Shown here in pieces: positions 36,657 to 46,135 of a stretch of 64,000 bases of DNA. How positions within the stretch are numbered: the first letter of the stretch is position 1; every line of letters starts with the position of its first letter. The translations under genes were made by a program, and so were the position numbers. The notes under the pieces were generated by a model. That model worked only from the letters and a program-made list of their open reading frames with translations, was not told the origin of the DNA and made no database searches. Source of the stretch: Ephydatia muelleri (taxonomy: Eukaryota > Porifera > Demospongiae > Spongillida > Spongillidae); NCBI GenBank assembly GCA_013339895.1, contig JABACO010000011.1, positions 7,264,137 to 7,328,136 on the forward strand. The letters are read 5' to 3'.

Positions 36657-37279
36657 GTAAGTATCACTAAACACTTTTTCATTGTTGCATTACCTGTGGA
36701 TTTGTATCTTGTACAATGTACTTATTTGTATCTGTGTCGGTTTTTGATAGTATGTGTATTTTGTTGTTGCTGTGACTGAGCTACTTACATTTGTGTTTGT
36801 TTTGACATATGTGCATCAGTGCATGTAATGGCATGTGTTAAAATTGTTGTGTAATGAAATCTCGGAATCTGATTGGTTAATTGTGAATACCTATCATAAT
36901 GACCTTGTTAAGGATGTTGTGTAATCTAACATCATGTATGACCTTTACAACCATTGTCTAAGATGTTTGGAGATTGGTTTGCATAAAATTGATGCCACTA
37001 TATGAACCATAGACTGGTGATGAAAAACGACTTGGCATGATATTTTCAGTCTATGAAGCACACAAAAGCATGGGTGTATGTATTGCACTGCTAGTCATTT
37101 TATTACTTTTTGCACTATCAATATCAATACTAAATCTACTTTTTAAAAATCATCTTGGTGATTTTTTATGCTAGCCATTTTTATTACATTTCTTGTGCAA
37201 TTGATCACTGTTAGTGGACCAATCTAGAAAGATTTGGTGGCCAATTTCAAATGTAACTAATGTTATTCTACACTTCAAG
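36657..37279 (+). other. Sequence between the last array core and the first ankyrin exon
   Basis: It begins with the donor of the last core (GTAAGTATCACTAAAC). It then leaves the repeat consensus after about 60 nt and becomes AT-rich unique sequence ending in a T-rich stretch and CTACACTTCAAG, the acceptor of the next exon. No gene or conserved domain is seen. Its length (623 bp) is in the range of the array spacing, so it can be read as the last intron of the array. Confidence 0.5.
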
Positions 37280-37522
37280 GGCTTTACAGCATTACATGTG
37301 GCTGTTTCAAGAGGTCACACTGCCTGTGTAAAGAAACTGTTGTTGGCACCTGGAATTGATGTGAAGATTAAGAATAAAATGGGGAAGACCCCAGTAATGC
37401 TAGCAAGTGGAAATTATGAAATACTGAAGTTATTAAGAAGTTGCAGTGAGTTTCCTGTGCACACCTTCAGCAAGGTCATATTATGTGGAAACAGTGGAGC
37501 AGGGAAGAGTACATTGGCCAAG
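37280..37522 (+). CDS. ROCO exon: two ankyrin repeats and Roc P-loop
   Basis: Acceptor CTTCAAG, donor AAG-GTATGT, phase 0 at both ends, 81 codons. It starts GFTALHVAVSRGHTACVKKL, an ankyrin repeat beginning exactly at the Gly of the G-x-T-x-L-H turn, followed by a second repeat with GKTPVMLASGN. It ends with KVILCGNSGAGKSTLAK, the P-loop. The phase-0 start means any preceding 3-nt exon would add one whole residue just before the TALH helix start, in the ankyrin hairpin region. Confidence 0.85.
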
Positions 37523-40500
37523 GTATGTGTACTAATTTAGTACTGTACCCCCCTGGGGAGATATCTGAGGCTTGCCTCGCCCCTGAGGCTGTGCCTCAGC
37601 AACTACGTTGCTGCACCCTAAATAAAGTACTAGTAGTATAAGGGCAAAGCATGCACAAATTATGGATTGGGATGTACGTTCGAATCGTCACCAGCCGAAG
37701 ACCTCGGGGGCTACAGGGATATCCCGATATAGGACCGACTATTGCTTAGGTACCATTACGACCTACGCTAGTGGGTCCTATGTAGGATTGGCTCTGTGGG
37801 TGTGGTTTGGAATCAAGCAAGTTGTTATGATGCCGCGAAATGATCCAGAGGATGACGCGGGTTTGTTGTAGTATGTACGACTAATCTGTACGCATACATA
37901 CAGGACTCATCGTGCGGTATTGGAGGCAACACAAGACCGTTGCCGTAATTTTTACTCTGTAGTAACTGTAGTGTATTGAACTTAATAATTAATAAATTAG
38001 TGCGTGATTGCCACGTGTGTGCATGATTTGTGTCTGACTTTGCGCCTGGTGACTAGTTTGTGTAGTTTCGAGAGAATACAATATTGGCGACGAGGGTGGG
38101 ATCTATGGCGTCGAAAATTAGGCGCCTAGAGTTTGACTATACAACCGACGATTGGACTACCTACGCGGAACGTATTGAACATTATTTCAAGGCGAACGAC
38201 GTGGCTGAAGATAAAAAAAGCGCTGTTAGCAAGTATTGGAGGAAAAACGTTTACGCTGTTACGCTCGTTGACAGCACCTGGAAAGCCTTGAGATAAACAA
38301 TATGGGGAATTGGTGGAATTGCTAAGAAAACACCTGAACCCAAAACCCATCGTAATCAGCGAAAGATTTCGATTTTTCAAACGTGATCAGCGGGAAGGAG
38401 AGAGTGGCTGAGCTTCAAAAACTCACGGAGCATTGCAATTTTGGACCTGCGTTGAATGAAGCTCTCAGAGACAGGTTGATCTGTGGAATGCGAAACCAAA
38501 CAGTTCAGAAGCGTCTACTCGTAAAAGCAGATCTGGATTTTGCAAAGGCACTGGAGAGAGCTGAAATGGAGGAAATGGCCATAAAAGATGCAAGCGAACT
38601 ACAACTACAGGCCAAGCCTGAGCCGGTCCATCACATTGAGAAGCCTGCAAGGACTACAAATGGAATGCGCTCAAAAGACCAGTCGACAGACATGAGCAGA
38701 CCTAAGGAGATTCGGTGCTGGGTGTGTGGAAAGAGTGGTCACATAGCCAGAATGTGCAGAAACAAAGGGAAAGTACAAAGAGGCCTTTTCAACAAAGCAG
38801 GAACAGTAGAGAAACCCATGCAATAAGTGAAGAAAGTGAATCACAATCAGGTAGTGAAGCAACAGGGCATATCAATGTTGTAAACTGGCTAAGAGTAGAC
38901 TTGTTGCGGAAGACTAGGGAAAATAAGCCAATGCTTATAGCAGTTGCAATGGAAGGAAAGGGACTCGAGATGGAAGTGGACACTGGTGCTGCGGTATCCA
39001 TATTACCCTACAGAGACTACGAAAGAAGCTTCAACCACCTAGCATTAAAGCCCTCCAGGGTGAAACTAAAGACTTACTCAGGAGAACAGATTACACCCAA
39101 GGGAGAGTTGACGGTGGATGTGAAAATCAAAGGAAGGATATACCAAAAGCTACCTTTGATTGTAGTTGATTCACCCAGGCCACTATTACTAGGACGGGAT
39201 TGGATGCGGGTTGTGAACATAGAGTGGAGGGACATCAACCACATGGAACTGAAACAGGAACAGAAAGCAGAGATGGAAGAAAGGTTAAGGAGACTATAGG
39301 AACACTATTCAAGCGTGTTTGAGAACTGCCTGGGTAAGTTAGTAGGAATGAAAGCTAGGCTGACCCTAAAACCAGATGCAACCCCAAGGTTTGTAAAGGC
39401 AAGACCTGTCCCATACACAATGAGACCTAAGCTTGAAAAAGAACTGGAGAAGTTACAACAGATAGGTGTCCTGTCACCTGTGACATGGAGTGAGTGGGCG
39501 ACCCCGATTGTGGCGGTGCAAAAGCCTGATGGTGGTGTCAGACTTTGCGGAGACTATAAAGTAACTGTGAACCCAGAGATCCAAGTTGAGAGGTACCCAT
39601 TACCTCGGATCGAAGATATCTTTGCCACAATGAACGGAGGTAGTGTATTCAGCAAGATAGACCTTTAACTAGCCTACCTACAAATGGAAGTGGAAGATGA
39701 GTGCCACAAGCTGTTAACGATAAACACCCACAAGGGCCTTTAGCAATTTAACAGGCTTCCATTCTGTGTTGCCTCAGCACCAGCCATTTGGCAGAGGACG
39801 ATGGAGCAAGTTTTGCAGAGCATACCACACACTCAATGTATGCTAGATGACATCCTAGTTGCTGGGGGACAGGATCATCTAGAGATCGTGGAAATGGTTT
39901 TGCAGAGGTTGAACAAGTACGGGCTAAAGGCAAGCAAACTTGAAGAAATGTGAATTTTTGAAGGACAGTTTAGAGTTCTGTGGGCACGAAACTAGAGGAG
40001 GTGCAATCAAGTCCTAGGAAAGGCGCCCCAGGACAGAGAGTCAGTAGAAGCGGTCGGGTGATAAAACCACCCTGCACGTTACAAAGTGGATTAAGTAGGG
40101 AGGAACTGTAGTGTATTGAACAATAAATGAGTGCGTGATTGCCACGTGTGTGATTTGTGTCTGACTTTGCGCCTGGTGACTAGTTTGTGTAGTTTCGAGA
40201 GAACACAATAGTAACTGTGACTGAGACTGTGGCCAACGTACGCCAGAGTTGTGCAAATTTTTTGTGTGCAGATTTTCAAATAGCTAAATCACAGCAGTAC
40301 ACACACAACACAAAGCACATACTCAGTATACAACCACTGACTGCCAATTTCCCATGCACGTCAGGTGTAATGCTTGTCCTCTGCCAGGCTGTAATATATA
40401 GCGCCGGTCCATCAAGTGCGAAGATGCTTCTAGATGCTTCTACAATCAGGGACATACAGTCTGGCTGCTTTAAGACCAGACATCTAACAATAACACCCAC

Positions 40501-43500
40501 ACTTCTATAATACCTATTATAGCAATCACTACACTCTCCTATCATATTCCTTATAGAGTGGACTGCACTTACAAAAATGCTGAAGTAACCAAAACAGACC
40601 TCTGCACGGTGCAAAACTCAACTAGTGTGCGGTGCATGATGCCAACCTCAAAAAGTGCGCTGTGCAAACTTCAATTATTGCGCGGCGCAAGTCTCTCAGG
40701 TTGCAACCTATACCGGGCCACCTTTATGTACAGTTAAATGAAGTGTACAATAGCATAGTGTGTGGGAAAAGCAAAAAGCAAGCATACAAAAATATGTGGT
40801 TCAAACATGCAGTCATTGCAGTGAGGTTTGCATTTTGCCATTGGGAAGGAGTAGGTATTTTGCTTCATCCGGCACACACTGCTATTTCTTTTTCAAACAT
40901 GGGGATTCTTGCAAATGTGTTTATACACAACGATAATGATTTGCCTAACCTTGCGATGGAATCACATGTGCCTTGCACATGTCACCTTGTCACTAAGTAC
41001 TATTTGTGCCTGAGTAAGTTTTCATGTCTTGCTGTGGTTCAGCACATTGATTGCTTTAATAAATGTGCCAAAGGTGGTAACCAACATTCTCGCAACTATG
41101 TGCACATGGCCATGCACTACATTTAGCTTAGGTATACGTAGTCTCAGAAGTCCATTGATATATTTCAAAACAAATATGTCACTGTATTAAGTGTACCCAA
41201 CATTAGTATGCTGAACAAAGCATTGCAATACAATGAATAATCCTGGACCTTTGAGTTGTGTACAATTAGCAATGCCAGCCAGTCTTGTGAGGATATAAGA
41301 CCATTCTTTCACTTGAATAGGCAATAATGAGCATTTACAGTTGCAATGAGGAAGTTGGGTCACTATGGGATCGAGTAAAGGTGAGTTGAGCAGGCACAGT
41401 AATAATTTCGTGGCACAAAATAAAAATGGTATTCTGATTATTCAAATTGGTGAACCTTGAATATTGAGATTTGTTTCATGTGCTGTGCAAAATGCATGAC
41501 CTTCTTTTGATACATACATGTACTTGGTATTGAGGTGTAACAAAACAGTACAATAGAAATGAATGATTGATATATACTTAGTATCACGTATTGTAGTATA
41601 AATTTGTCATTTGATATGCCAACATACGCACATGAATGCAGAATGATTAAGTCAACTGTAAGTGTATGTCATGCCAGTAAATCATAATGTATTTCAGAAC
41701 GTTTACAAAGCCCCTGGACCACCCAAACCACTGACAGCAGGCATCATCCCATACAACATTCAGAGTCCACAGGGCAATATGGTCCTCTATGACCTGGCTG
41801 GTCAGCCAGAGTACTACACAAGTCACTGTGCCTGCATAGAGGCCATCTCACTTAGCAGTCCGGCCATTTTCCTTTCAGTGGTGGATGTTAGCCTTTCTGA
41901 AGATGAAATCGCTAAACAGCTGTACTATTGGTCCACAATGATATCTAGTGTGTGTTCAGAATGTCCACATCCATCAGAGGTGATAGTGGTGGGCACACAT
42001 GCTGACAAAGTGAATAAAGGTCTCCTTAGCCGTTCTAAAGACATGGAGGATCTTGCAAAAGCCATTTTTAAGAAGCAGCACTTCAGAGGGTTCATAGCCT
42101 TGGATGCCACATCTCGTTTTAGTGACAATATGAAAGGGCTCATTGGTGTGCTGAGTGAATCAAATGATACTGTGGTCCAGCAATGTCCAGTCATTTCTAC
42201 TGATTGTCATATCCTGTATGCCTTTTTACAACAGATAGTGGCTTCTGCGCAAGTCATAACCATCTCACAACTGCTGTCTAAGCTTCAGGCAGATGAAACC
42301 AATGTTCTACCCACTGAAACCTCCCAAATCATACCACTGCTTACAATTTTGTCTGATAAAGGTCTTATTCTTTTTATTTTCAACAAGCATAGCCTTGATG
42401 AGAGTTGGATAGTGTTGCAGAAGAGTGTTTTGCTAGAGAAGGTTGCAGGTGTGTTGTTTGCTCCGAAAGCTTTTGGGGAATACCGTGCTCTGGCCAGCAA
42501 TACTGGGCTAGTCCCAATACCTCGTATTACAGAATGCTTTCCAGATCTTGATGCTCACATGCTTGTTGAGTTTTTATCTCAGCTCAAATTATGCCACTTA
42601 GTTGACAGCACTCTCAAAATTATAGACACTTCTCAAACCTTGCTTGGTTTGACCAGAGGTAGTGATAATGGTAGTTGCTATTCTCTCTTTTTCCCATCTT
42701 TAATAAATGTAGACAAACCTCGTCGTTTTAACGCTGATTATTTCAATACAAAAGGAAGCTTTGGTTGGCTGATGCGTACCAAGGAGAAACACCAGTTCTT
42801 CCATAATCGCTTTCTTCATGTTTTAATGCTCACTCTGATGAATGGATGTGGTGGTACAGAAACCTTATGTAATCCGCTGCTTAAGAGCCTTAATCGTCAG
42901 TGCATAGTCTGGAGTACTGGCATCTGCTGGAATAGTAATGGAGGGGCGACCATCCTTGTGGATGTTGTGGAGCAGTTCCGTTCTTTATATGTAGCTGTAT
43001 CCCTACCTGGGCCACAATATCAAGAGCTAACTATCCTTCAAGAGATTAGGAAGACATTCAATCAGTTTTGTCCTTCTGTTGATGTCGAGGAGTTTGTAAT
43101 TGACCCTCGCCAAGTCTGCACCCTGTTTAATACAGGTGTAATGATTAGCTCACTGTCTTGTATAGAAATATCAGCATTGAAGAATGCTATATTGAACAAA
43201 AGGAGTGGTGCTCGTGATTTAAATGGGAAGTCTGTGGTACTAGCTGAATGGACCAATGCAGATGAAGATTCTTGCCTTGCTGAAGTGATAGGAATTGAAA
43301 ATGGTAAGGATGGCAAATCAATTTCACAATACATTTGGATTAATTGTCTTTATTATGCTATAGTTAAAAATAGAATCATACATTTCTATTTGAGTTGTAC
43401 TAGTGACCTTGGTTGGCTCTTGTGTCTTGTTAAAGCTGTGTACATTAAATGTACAAATAGTTGTAATACATACATGCAAATAAGCACAGGCATATTTCAT

Positions 43501-43884
43501 GTATGCCATAAAAGTTCGAGGTACATGTGTACATGTATGCACATCTCAAATGCACATTGCAATACATGCATTTGATTTCATTTTGTAGATGTCATTGGTC
43601 CAAAACTAGAAGACCTAATGAATGAAATTGGTGCTGTAATCCCTTGAAAGTGGCGAGATGTGGGGGTGCAGTTAGGCATAGCATCTGGTGTACTGGATGG
43701 TATCCAACGTCAGAATGCTGAGAAGCCACGGTCATGTCAAGTATCATTTGAACAGGTGTTCAATGAATGGAAGTTACAAGGCTCAAAAACAACATACACG
43801 TGGACTCACATTATTGGCATCCTGAGAAGACCAGCTATTGGGGAGAATGATTTGGCTGAAACTCTAGCTACCAAGTTCAAGTAG
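37280..43884 (+). CDS. Ankyrin-Roc-COR-Death protein gene (ROCO family, DAPK-like layout without a visible kinase), 5' partial
   Basis: Spliced exons are 37280-37522, 41321-41380, 41698-43303 and 43589-43884. All junctions are GT-AG and keep frame (phases 0, 0, 1). The product has ankyrin repeats, a Roc GTPase domain (G1 GNSGAGKST, G3 DLAGQ, G4 THAD), a COR dimerisation domain and a C-terminal Death domain. ROCO proteins are intracellular GTPase scaffolds; with a Death domain they are expected to act in apoptosis- or immunity-type signalling through homotypic contacts. Upstream exons are missing and must lie in or before the microexon array on the same strand. An in-frame TGA at 43645-43647 cuts the Death domain, so this allele is either truncated or a pseudogene. 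A kinase or LRR part cannot be excluded upstream of the window. Confidence 0.85.
37523..37966. other. Intron sequence upstream of the Gypsy element
   Basis: It contains a small palindromic repeat at about 37550-37620 (GAGGCTTGCCTCGCCCCTGAGGC, with GTACTA-type sequence on both sides), then about 300 bp of unique sequence with one 69-codon frame and no recognisable domain. Probably fragments of older insertions. Confidence 0.4.
37967..38082 (+). repeat. 5' LTR of the Gypsy element (116 bp)
   Basis: Matches the 3' LTR over its length apart from small indels (extra TTAATAAT near the start and GCA after ACGTGTGT) and a few substitutions. 116 bp is very short for a Gypsy LTR. Confidence 0.85.
38105..38826 (+). 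pseudogene. Gypsy gag with CCHC zinc knuckle
   Basis: Starts at ATG 38105 (MASKIRRLEFDYTTDDWTTY). A frame break near 38,296-38,383 (SAVSKYWRKNVY, then a stop) is followed by the second half, with ISGKERVAELQKLTEHCNFG, LRDRLICGMRNQTVQKRLL and the knuckle CWVCGKSGHIARMC (C-x2-C-x4-H-x4-C). It encodes the capsid/nucleocapsid-like protein of the element; inactive because of the frameshift. Confidence 0.8.
38832..39299 (+). pseudogene. Gypsy aspartic protease region
   Basis: The open frame overlaps the end of gag in another frame. It contains MEVDTGAAVSILPY (D-T-G-A active site) and LPLIVVDSPRPLLLGRDWM (the flap/ILGxD-type box), the retropepsin hallmarks. It ends at a TAG at 39297-39299 just before the RT segment. 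Confidence 0.8.
39315..39960 (+). pseudogene. Gypsy reverse transcriptase, truncated
   Basis: Carries KPDATPRFVKARPVPYTMRP, VAVQKPDGGVRLCGDYKVTV and YPLPRIEDIFATMNGGSVFS, followed by IDL and a stop (39666-39668). Further conserved pieces (LDDILVAGG near 39,843-39,870) follow in the same frame after extra stops. The element then jumps to a short integrase-end-like stretch and the 3' LTR, so the RT C-terminus and RNase H are deleted. Confidence 0.8.
40107..40209 (+). repeat. 3' LTR of the Gypsy element (103 bp)
   Basis: Starts TGTAGTGTATTGAACAATAA, ends CGAGAGAACACAAT, and is followed by AGTAAC, which repeats the 5' flank. Confidence 0.85.
40216..41320. other. Intron sequence, no gene seen
   Basis: Intron of the ROCO gene downstream of the Gypsy element. 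It has short repeats of a TGCGCGGTGCAA-like word around 40,600-40,700 and open frames without recognisable domains. Confidence 0.4.
41321..41380 (+). CDS. ROCO exon: short Roc exon (20 codons)
   Basis: Acceptor ACTTGAATAG after a pyrimidine stretch, donor AAAG-GTGAGT, phase 0 at both ends. It encodes AIMSIYSCNEEVGSLWDRVK. It fills the gap between the P-loop and the switch region, giving a Roc domain of normal spacing. Without it only about 20 residues would separate G1 from the threonine-containing switch. Found by frame and phase matching, so slightly less certain than the other exons. Confidence 0.7.
41698..43303 (+). CDS. ROCO exon: rest of Roc and COR domain
   Basis: Acceptor ATTTCAG, donor AATG-GTAAGG, starts in phase 0 and ends in phase 1, 535 codons. 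The Roc part has LTAGIIPYNIQS (switch I region), MVLYDLAGQPEYYTSH (G3) and VVGTHADKV (G4, the T-H-x-D form typical of Roc). From about residue 180 the COR domain follows, with a winged-helix-like segment (LLTILSDKGLILFI) and FPSLINVDKPRRF. No frameshift is seen, so this exon looks intact and under coding constraint, unlike the transposon frames nearby. Confidence 0.9.
43589..43884 (+). CDS. ROCO exon: Death domain with in-frame stop
   Basis: Acceptor TTTTGTAG; 2 nt complete the split codon (GAT, Asp). The exon reads VIGPKLEDLMNEIGAVIP, then TGA, then KWRDVGVQLGIASGVLDGI and onward to WTHIIGILRRPAIGENDLAE, stop TAG at 43882-43884. The pattern (helical LEDLMNEIG, the K-W-R-D-V-G-V-Q-L-G core, W-x-x-I-I-x-x-L near the end) is a Death domain. 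The TGA at 43645-43647 lies between helices 1 and 2. A single substitution would explain it. It could be a polymorphism, a sequencing error or a real truncation. Confidence 0.85.
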
Positions 43885-45739
43885 TTATGACGATTAGTAC
43901 TCATATGTTTTGCTGAACGTAACTGAGATTAGTAAACTGATATTTTTGTTTACCCTGTGCCCTAATACACATTGAAATAGACTTAACACATAGTGTATGC
44001 GTATTGTCTAGTGTGTGTAGTTACAGTGTCTGTTGTATGCAGTTCCATGTTATGCAGTTACATAGTGTTTAGTATGTTTAGTTACATAGTGTGTAGTTTA
44101 AATTGTACTCACTTGTTGCATTTTTAGTGTTTGTTAGATTAAATATTTTCAGAATCAATTCTAGTCCACAATTTCATTTACCTATCCACATATATACTGG
44201 CAGGCCCACTGGAACAGGATGGACTGGTTGTGCTATTGCCCTTCCAGATTTAACACTGGCAAAATCGGCACACCTTGTGGGATCGTTTCCGCCAAAAGGG
44301 ACCTAACCCTTGTTTTTACAAGATTTCAATTTTTTATTTATATTCTTCAGTGAAATGTCCTCTACAAATTGCTTCTTACGCACTGCAAATCGGAGTATCT
44401 ATCATGGTGTTACGCGGCTAAATGTATAATCAGCCATACATTTCAACGCAAGCGTTACATTTCTATTTGTGCGTACAGGAAATTTTATGATATGTCCCTT
44501 TTCTCCCATGTTTTGTATTATACTTTTAAAATCATCGTGTGGAATCAGCTGCAGTAGGATGCGTATGGCGACTAGTGAGTTTCCCAGTAATTAGATGCAC
44601 CTCCAATCAACCAGCTGACTTTAAAGTCCCACAAAGGAAGTTAGGAAACCTGCATCGCATCTTCTTATCAAAATCGTTATCTAAGTATTTCAAATCAACT
44701 TTTAAAATGCTGAGGACATGCACCGTTTTGACCAGAAGGTACAACAGCTGGAATGCACTACTGTAGAATTTAGTGATTGCCAGGTACAATCTGTAAAGAA
44801 ACTAGATTAATCTACCATACCATTCTCTCCATTTTATTCTTGACCATAACCTGATCTTGCACACCAAACAAGGGCATCTTAATTCACTGTTTTAACTTGC
44901 GCATTGTAATAACTTATATCTTGATCAATTTTAATTGAAACATGTAGTTAAGACTGATCTTATTGATGTCATAGATTATGTAGACTACGACGATACACAG
45001 CTGTTTGCGGCCCAATGTTTTGTGGACACTAGGTTCGTTTTCCGAAAAATTGAAATGATGATGTCATGCCCTTAACAACGACCTTGACAACCGAAGACCT
45101 TTGGAACGTGAGCTCACTCAAAAACAGTGATGAAATAAACGCCATTTTAACACCCTACAAGGAAAGGAACACCTTTTTTCTATTTGTGTTGCAAACCACG
45201 AGGCGTAGTGAACTTGCTACGGCAAGCTACGGGCCTTGAAAGCGGGTTAGTCTTAGCGTACCTCTTCGATACAGAAGCGATTCTCCACGCCTGCGACAAT
45301 AGGAAATGAGAAATAAAGGTTAGCTATAACTGTTAGCTAATGTGAAGACAAAGCAAACGTATATTGTGGCGAAGAATGGAAGCTACTTTTACAGACTTTC
45401 TTAAAATATGGTCTTATTTATAAGAATTTATTGTTTCTTATTTAAAACAATACATATAAATAAACCAGGGAAGACCAGGGAAGTGAGGGGGGGGGGAGGG
45501 AGGAGTAGGGGGTGCTAAACAAAACTTTTACACTACATCCTTAGTGATGCTGTGTCAAGTACACTACACTTGGCTGTGGGATGTTGCCAAAGGAAGGCAC
45601 ATAACTGGAAGGATCCTCCTCCAATCCCATGCACTGCATACCTGTACCACCTCAGGTTTCAGCTAGCTGCTCACAATGCTACATTACATACTGAGCTGCC
45701 TGCCATAGTGTTGTGTTGTAATTGCATAACCACACACAG
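43885..45739. other. Intergenic region between the ROCO and receptor genes
   Basis: No recognisable coding domain. Features are a G-rich run (45486-45500) and AT-rich stretches. The last 200 bp before 45740 stays open in one frame but shows no domain. Upstream exons of the receptor gene (signal peptide and further Ig domains) should lie here or in a small exon I cannot identify. Confidence 0.4.
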
Positions 45740-46135
45740 GCCAGAACATCACCTGGAATGGACAAGTGGTCAGGAACAACAGTCTGGTGACCCTCTCAGT
45801 AGTGCCAAACAGAGTTAACTCATCCGCTCCACCAGGGTATCTATTGGTGTGCCTAGGAATTACAGGTGGACAGTGGTATGAACCAAGTGGAGTCCTGTTT
45901 CCCCTAGCAACACCTGACCCTGTATCAACTCCTGGAGGTTTGGGTCAACGAAATGTGTCAGGAGGAGTAGAGCTGTATCGTGGAACTCCTCCTGTCTTCC
46001 CACATGGTGTACAATGTTGTACCAATACCACCTTCACACTCTGTGTTGGAATGTACACTGATCTCACACTAGCAACATCATTCAGTCTGGCGATATCAAA
46101 TGGTTACAACTATGGTCTCTCTGTAGCAGCCACTT
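45740..46135 (+). CDS. Receptor exon 1 (visible): Ig-like domain
   Basis: Acceptor ACACACAG, donor ACTT-GTAAGT, phase 1/1. It starts QNITWNGQVV and contains GQWYEPSGVLFPL, GVELYRGTPP, QCCTNTTFTLCVGMY and several N-x-S/T sites. Resembles divergent N-terminal Ig-like domains of sponge receptors; family assignment tentative. Confidence 0.7.

Larger units (their letters stand above)
1..36700 (+). repeat. Tandem array of about 49 units, each with an AG-NNN-GT microexon core
   Basis: Divergent repeats run head-to-tail in one orientation and extend beyond the left edge. A full unit contains, in order: a segment with GTGAATGAGAATGGAAAC, a segment with GAAGCTCTCCAATGCTAGCC, ATGTATATAACATG, CCCTAAACATTGCTTTAATG, a (TG)n tract of variable length, GTGCAAATGTGTATG, a T-rich run, TTCTGTTAAC or TTCTGTTAGC, ATTTGCGAGCACACTC, a pyrimidine tract (CTTCCTTCTTTTCC), TGTGCTATGAACAATG, then CTACAG-NNN-GTAAGTATCACTGAAC. 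Core-to-core spacing is 164-787 bp once later insertions are removed. Small indels of non-multiples of three occur throughout the units, so no long reading frame is conserved. The one strictly kept spacing is 3 nt between AG and GT. The array could be an ordinary satellite that happens to contain splice-like sequence; the hypervariable triplet between fixed splice dinucleotides argues against that. Confidence 0.9.
37967..40209 (+). mobile_element. Ty3/Gypsy retrotransposon with very short LTRs, internally deleted
   Basis: Two direct LTRs (37967-38082 and 40107-40209) begin TGTAGTGTATTGAAC and end CGAGAGAAYACAAT. AGTAAC lies just outside both (37961-37966 and 40210-40215), a target-site duplication of 5-6 bp. 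The primer-binding region TTGGCGACGAGGGTGGGAT follows the 5' LTR. Inside are gag with a CCHC knuckle, an aspartic protease and the first half of RT. The rest of RT, RNase H and most of integrase are missing, with the frame broken before the 3' LTR. It sits in the first intron of the ROCO gene in sense orientation. Confidence 0.9.

Noticed and set aside
1..36700. CRISPR array or bacterial repeat system
   Set aside because: Repeats are hundreds of bp and divergent, with no short spacers or cas genes; splice sites, introns and transposons are eukaryotic.
40632..41126. 164-codon frame as a gene
   Set aside because: No recognisable domain and it lies within the ROCO intron; composition resembles noncoding sequence.
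44103..44766. Short frames between the ROCO and receptor genes
   Set aside because: No motif, splice sites or similarity to neighbouring genes; likely chance.
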